A stretch of DNA of 64,000 nt from Gaoshiqia sediminis. Its GTDB lineage: Bacteria; Bacteroidota; Bacteroidia; Bacteroidales; Prolixibacteraceae. The translations under genes were made by a program, and so were the position numbers. The stretch spans positions 62,001-126,000 of the forward strand of contig NZ_JAPAAF010000005.1 of the NCBI RefSeq assembly GCF_025907915.1. The letters are read 5' to 3'. Of this stretch, positions 61,475-64,000 are shown piece by piece. The notes below the pieces were generated by a model. It worked only from the letters and a program-made list of their open reading frames with translations, was not told the DNA's origin and made no database searches. Positions within the stretch are counted from its first letter, which is position 1, and every line of letters starts with the position of its first letter.

Positions 61475-64000
61475 TTACGACAAAAGCAGATTTATTTCAT
61501 TATCAACTTTTTCATTATCGTCAAACCAGTATTCTTCCAATAAGGGTCTTATTTCAAACTTAACAATATTCTCAAACCACTTTCTTTCATTTTCAGAATT
61601 TGCATTGCAAAAAAAGCTATGCCCAATCAAGAAGCCCGAGCCCAAATTTTTATCGGATTTTATTTTTGCATTTAACAAGTTAAGTTTTGAAGATATTTCC
61701 CGTATAAAATCTTTTGAAAACCCTTTAGAGACAAGAAAATCTTTAAATCTAGCATTAAATTTTGGTTCTAATGTAATAAACCTAAATCGTCTACGTAAAG
61801 CATAGTCAACAATAGCTAATGAACGATCGGCAGTATTCATTGTGCCAATTAAATAGAGATTTTCAGGAACGGAAAATAAGGCATCATCCTTTTCGGAATA
61901 GGTTAACGGAACGCTGTATTTTCCTCTTTTGTCAGATTCAATTAGCATCATTAATTCACCAAAAATTTTACTGAGATTCCCCCTGTTTATTTCGTCTATT
62001 ATAAAGAAAAACTTTTGGTCAGGCTCTAATTCTGCCTTTTTACAAAAATCATAGAATATGCCATTTTTAACCTTGAAGCTTTTTTCTGAAGGTCGAATTC
62101 CTTGAATAAAATCTTCATACGCATAAGATTGATGAAATTGAATCATCCTGATTTTTGTATCATCAGTATTTTTCATCATTTCGTAAGCAATCTTTTTTGC
62201 TACGAATGTTTTACCAACTCCGGGAGGGCCTTGTAGAACAATGTTTTTCTTAACTTCAAGTGAATGAATAATTTCGTTTATTTCATGTTCTTCCAAAAAT
62301 GGTTTATCAGGGTCAGCGGAAAATGAATATTGCTTTATTTCGACTTTCTCAATTTCCTTTTCAGTAATGATGTTTTTTTCATCAATTAAATCACGTATTA
62401 TGTCGAACTCATCAGCAGTTAGACTAAATAAACTTCCTTGATTATTGATAAAAACTTCGCAGTTTTCAAGTCCTTTGGTTTCCTTTAATTCATCCCATGA
62501 AATTGGGTCTTTGACTATTTCTTTAATTTCAAAATTTATGATTTCGCCCTCGTTATCATCAATGTGCAAACCTTCTGTAATTTCAAATATTGCCTTAATT
62601 TGTTTTACTGGTGTGCTCTCATAACCAATTACCAAATCACCTGGCTTTGCTTCTTCAAAATATTTATAAATCCTACGTTTGTTTCCTTTGTCGTTATGCG
62701 ATGTATAAGATTGAATATCTCCAAGTTCGTAACTGTCAATGCGCCAAATTTTAGGATTAGCATTTAACCACCAAAAGTTTTGTGATTCAGAATCTTTTGG
62801 TAATGCTTTAGGTGGTGGCAATATTTCCTTTCCTGATTCTAAGTCATTAAAAATCTTTTCAAATGCAGGATTACTTAGAATATATTTCTCTTTTATACTG
62901 CTCCATTTTAGAGTAGGTGTAAATGTATCTGGTCTGAAAATGGTTTTTTCAAAATCAACTAATTGGTTTATTAGCCATTTTACCTTTCTAATATGTTTGT
63001 TTTCTTTTCTTTCAGGTTTAAATTCATATTCACCAGTAATGACACCTATTCCAAGTGCTTTGCTTTTTCCTTTATTGGCAATTACAACATCTCCGATACT
63101 TGCATCCCGAAAATTTTCAATATTCCAGATTTGATTTGAATTATCTGAATCTTCAACGCCTAAATCTTCTGCAAGTGTTTCTGTTGTATAAGTTTTTAGG
63201 TCGGTTAAATCATCCCATCCAATAGCAATTATGCTTTCTTTATAAAATTCGTCCCAATAAATTCCATTTTCTCCCGGTGCAAATTTCCAATAGTTAATTA
63301 AAGCATTGTTTTTTCTTTCAACCGATTCCTTTGAAGCCTTAAGTTTTTCAATCACTTCTTCAATCGTATTGAAATCCTCAAGAGTATTTGATGCCTTGTC
63401 ATTTATATCCCAACCAGCAAGAATTCCCGCTTCAATTTTTTCAGCACCTATTTTTATAAATAACTGATAAGCTTTTCTGTGAGAGATTTTGTTTTCTGGG
63501 AAACCTGCTATCCAGCAATATGAAGTTCCATAATTTTGAGGACCATTAAAATCAACTATATGACTTGTGTAGTTTTTAAGTTTTAATGCTTTTTCTAATC
63601 CATCGACAACTTTATCTAACGCTGAACTTGATTCATTTTTTATGGAGTTTGTGTAAATAAATGGAAAGAAAATACAGAAATTTCTTTGCCAATTTACAAA
63701 AGGGGATTTCTTTTTCTGAGGATAGTTCTTTAAAGCATTTACTAATGTATCTCCGTATTTTGAAAAATATTCTCCGTCTTTTTCAATTATTTTAGTCTTA
63801 ATGTTCTCAACTGTTTCAGAACTAATCTGAGTACCTTCTTTTAACAAATGTAGAATGTCAAAACGCAGTAAATTAACAGGCTGAAATCGGGTTGCAGAAA
63901 AATCTGAACGTACAAAACTAAAATCATTAATCAATCCTTCAATTTCAGTTTTAGATTTATTATTCAAAGAATCAAAGAGATATTGTTCACTTTGTTCTAA
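61475..64000 (-). CDS. mcrB: McrB-like AAA+ GTPase with PUA/EVE-type reader domains (N-terminus cut by window edge)
   Basis: The frame stays open to the right edge, so the real start probably lies outside; the TTG at 63967 is just the first start-like codon. Residues are counted from it. An unfamiliar helical N-terminal domain spans about 1-215. A PUA-like module (INYWKFAPGENGIYWDEFYK and GDVVIANKGKSKALGIGVIT) covers about 220-330, and an EVE-like module (FWWLNANPKIWRIDSYELGD and KPGDLVIGYESTPVKQIK) about 400-480. The motor has Walker A LQGPPGVGKTFVAKKIAYEM (about 577), Walker B FFFIIDEINRGNLSKI (about 654) and the McrB signature IGTMNTADRSLAIVDYALRR (about 707). EVE/PUA modules are known to read modified bases, so the target is likely modified DNA. 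The region is strongly AT-rich. Confidence 0.9.
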   Translation of the reverse strand, partial: LEQSEQYLFDSLNNKSKTEIEGLINDFSFVRSDFSATRFQPVNLLRFDILHLLKEGTQISSETVENIKTKIIEKDGEYFSKYGDTLVNALKNYPQKKKSPFVNWQRNFCIFFPFIYTNSIKNESSSALDKVVDGLEKALKLKNYTSHIVDFNGPQNYGTSYCWIAGFPENKISHRKAYQLFIKIGAEKIEAGILAGWDINDKASNTLEDFNTIEEVIEKLKASKESVERKNNALINYWKFAPGENGIYWDEFYKESIIAIGWDDLTDLKTYTTETLAEDLGVEDSDNSNQIWNIENFRDASIGDVVIANKGKSKALGIGVITGEYEFKPERKENKHIRKVKWLINQLVDFEKTIFRPDTFTPTLKWSSIKEKYILSNPAFEKIFNDLESGKEILPPPKALPKDSESQNFWWLNANPKIWRIDSYELGDIQSYTSHNDKGNKRRIYKYFEEAKPGDLVIGYESTPVKQIKAIFEITEGLHIDDNEGEIINFEIKEIVKDPISWDELKETKGLENCEVFINNQGSLFSLTADEFDIIRDLIDEKNIITEKEIEKVEIKQYSFSADPDKPFLEEHEINEIIHSLEVKKNIVLQGPPGVGKTFVAKKIAYEMMKNTDDTKIRMIQFHQSYAYEDFIQGIRPSEKSFKVKNGIFYDFCKKAELEPDQKFFFIIDEINRGNLSKIFGELMMLIESDKRGKYSVPLTYSEKDDALFSVPENLYLIGTMNTADRSLAIVDYALRRRFRFITLEPKFNARFKDFLVSKGFSKDFIREISSKLNLLNAKIKSDKNLGSGFLIGHSFFCNANSENERKWFENIVKFEIRPLLEEYWFDDNEKVDNEINLLLS

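Overview
The window reads as a chromosome segment of a Bacteroidota bacterium. The evidence is a SusC/SusD pair, a GH67/PL1 carbohydrate locus, start regions that mostly lack Shine-Dalgarno motifs, and recurrent upstream boxes of the form TAnnTTTG, the Bacteroidota housekeeping -7 element. Both an oxygen-dependent (hemF) and an oxygen-independent (hemN) coproporphyrinogen oxidase are present, together with an Nfn-type flavin complex, so a facultative or microaerobic life is likely. The mix resembles Marinilabiliales/Prolixibacteraceae, but that family-level placement is inference.

Layout. 1-970: 3' part of a secreted TPR protein. 1026-6323: gyrA divergent from clpC. 6361-10303: MscS-like channel, Cache-HAMP-PP2C phosphatase and PfkB kinase, all on the minus strand. 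10389-10472: tRNA-Leu(CAG). 10729-12004: a frameshifted isoprenoid-synthase-like gene. 12019-15442: DPP IV peptidase and a secreted DUF6588-like protein. 15587-18780: the translation operon thrS-infC-rpmI-rplT. infC has no usable ATG and instead an ATC codon behind a perfect AGGAGG, and a nested stem-loop precedes rplT. 18858-23631: heme operon hemN-hemG-hemF-hemH, preceded by a CarH/LitR-type MerR-cobalamin regulator (23801-24676). 24904-28840: a BatA-type membrane protein convergent on a TPR histidine kinase. 29044-36299: ornithine aminotransferase, a five-LysM/substrate-binding protein, a PyrD-like flavoprotein and nfnB-nfnA. 36571-38130: ECF sigma, anti-sigma and Spy/CpxP-like protein operon. 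38418-40721: sodium:solute symporter and a tiny ORF.

40925-52314 is a polysaccharide utilisation region. An alpha-glucuronidase (GH67) is transcribed away from a plus-strand PL1-like lyase, SusC, SusD and beta-helix lipoprotein operon. The roughly 940-base gap between them carries a promoter-like element and two LacI-type inverted repeats sharing the half-site TTCCGTT. 52382-60447 is a minus-strand run: FtsX-type permease, LolD-like ATPase, glycosyltransferase, PQQ-type beta-propeller, and a multi-cluster Fe-S flavoprotein that looks like GltD with its NAD(P)H domain removed. 60444-64000 is a markedly AT-rich McrBC-type (type IV) defence pair. Its McrB has two PUA/EVE-like reader modules ahead of the AAA+ motor and runs off the right edge.

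The points most worth following up are the infC ATC start with its Shine-Dalgarno, the rplT leader structure, the CarH-like regulator beside the heme genes with a changed ligand position, the operator pair of the carbohydrate locus, the NAD(P)H-domain-less flavoprotein, and the McrBC island that abuts it with a 4-base overlap. All calls come from reading the sequence; no database search was run.
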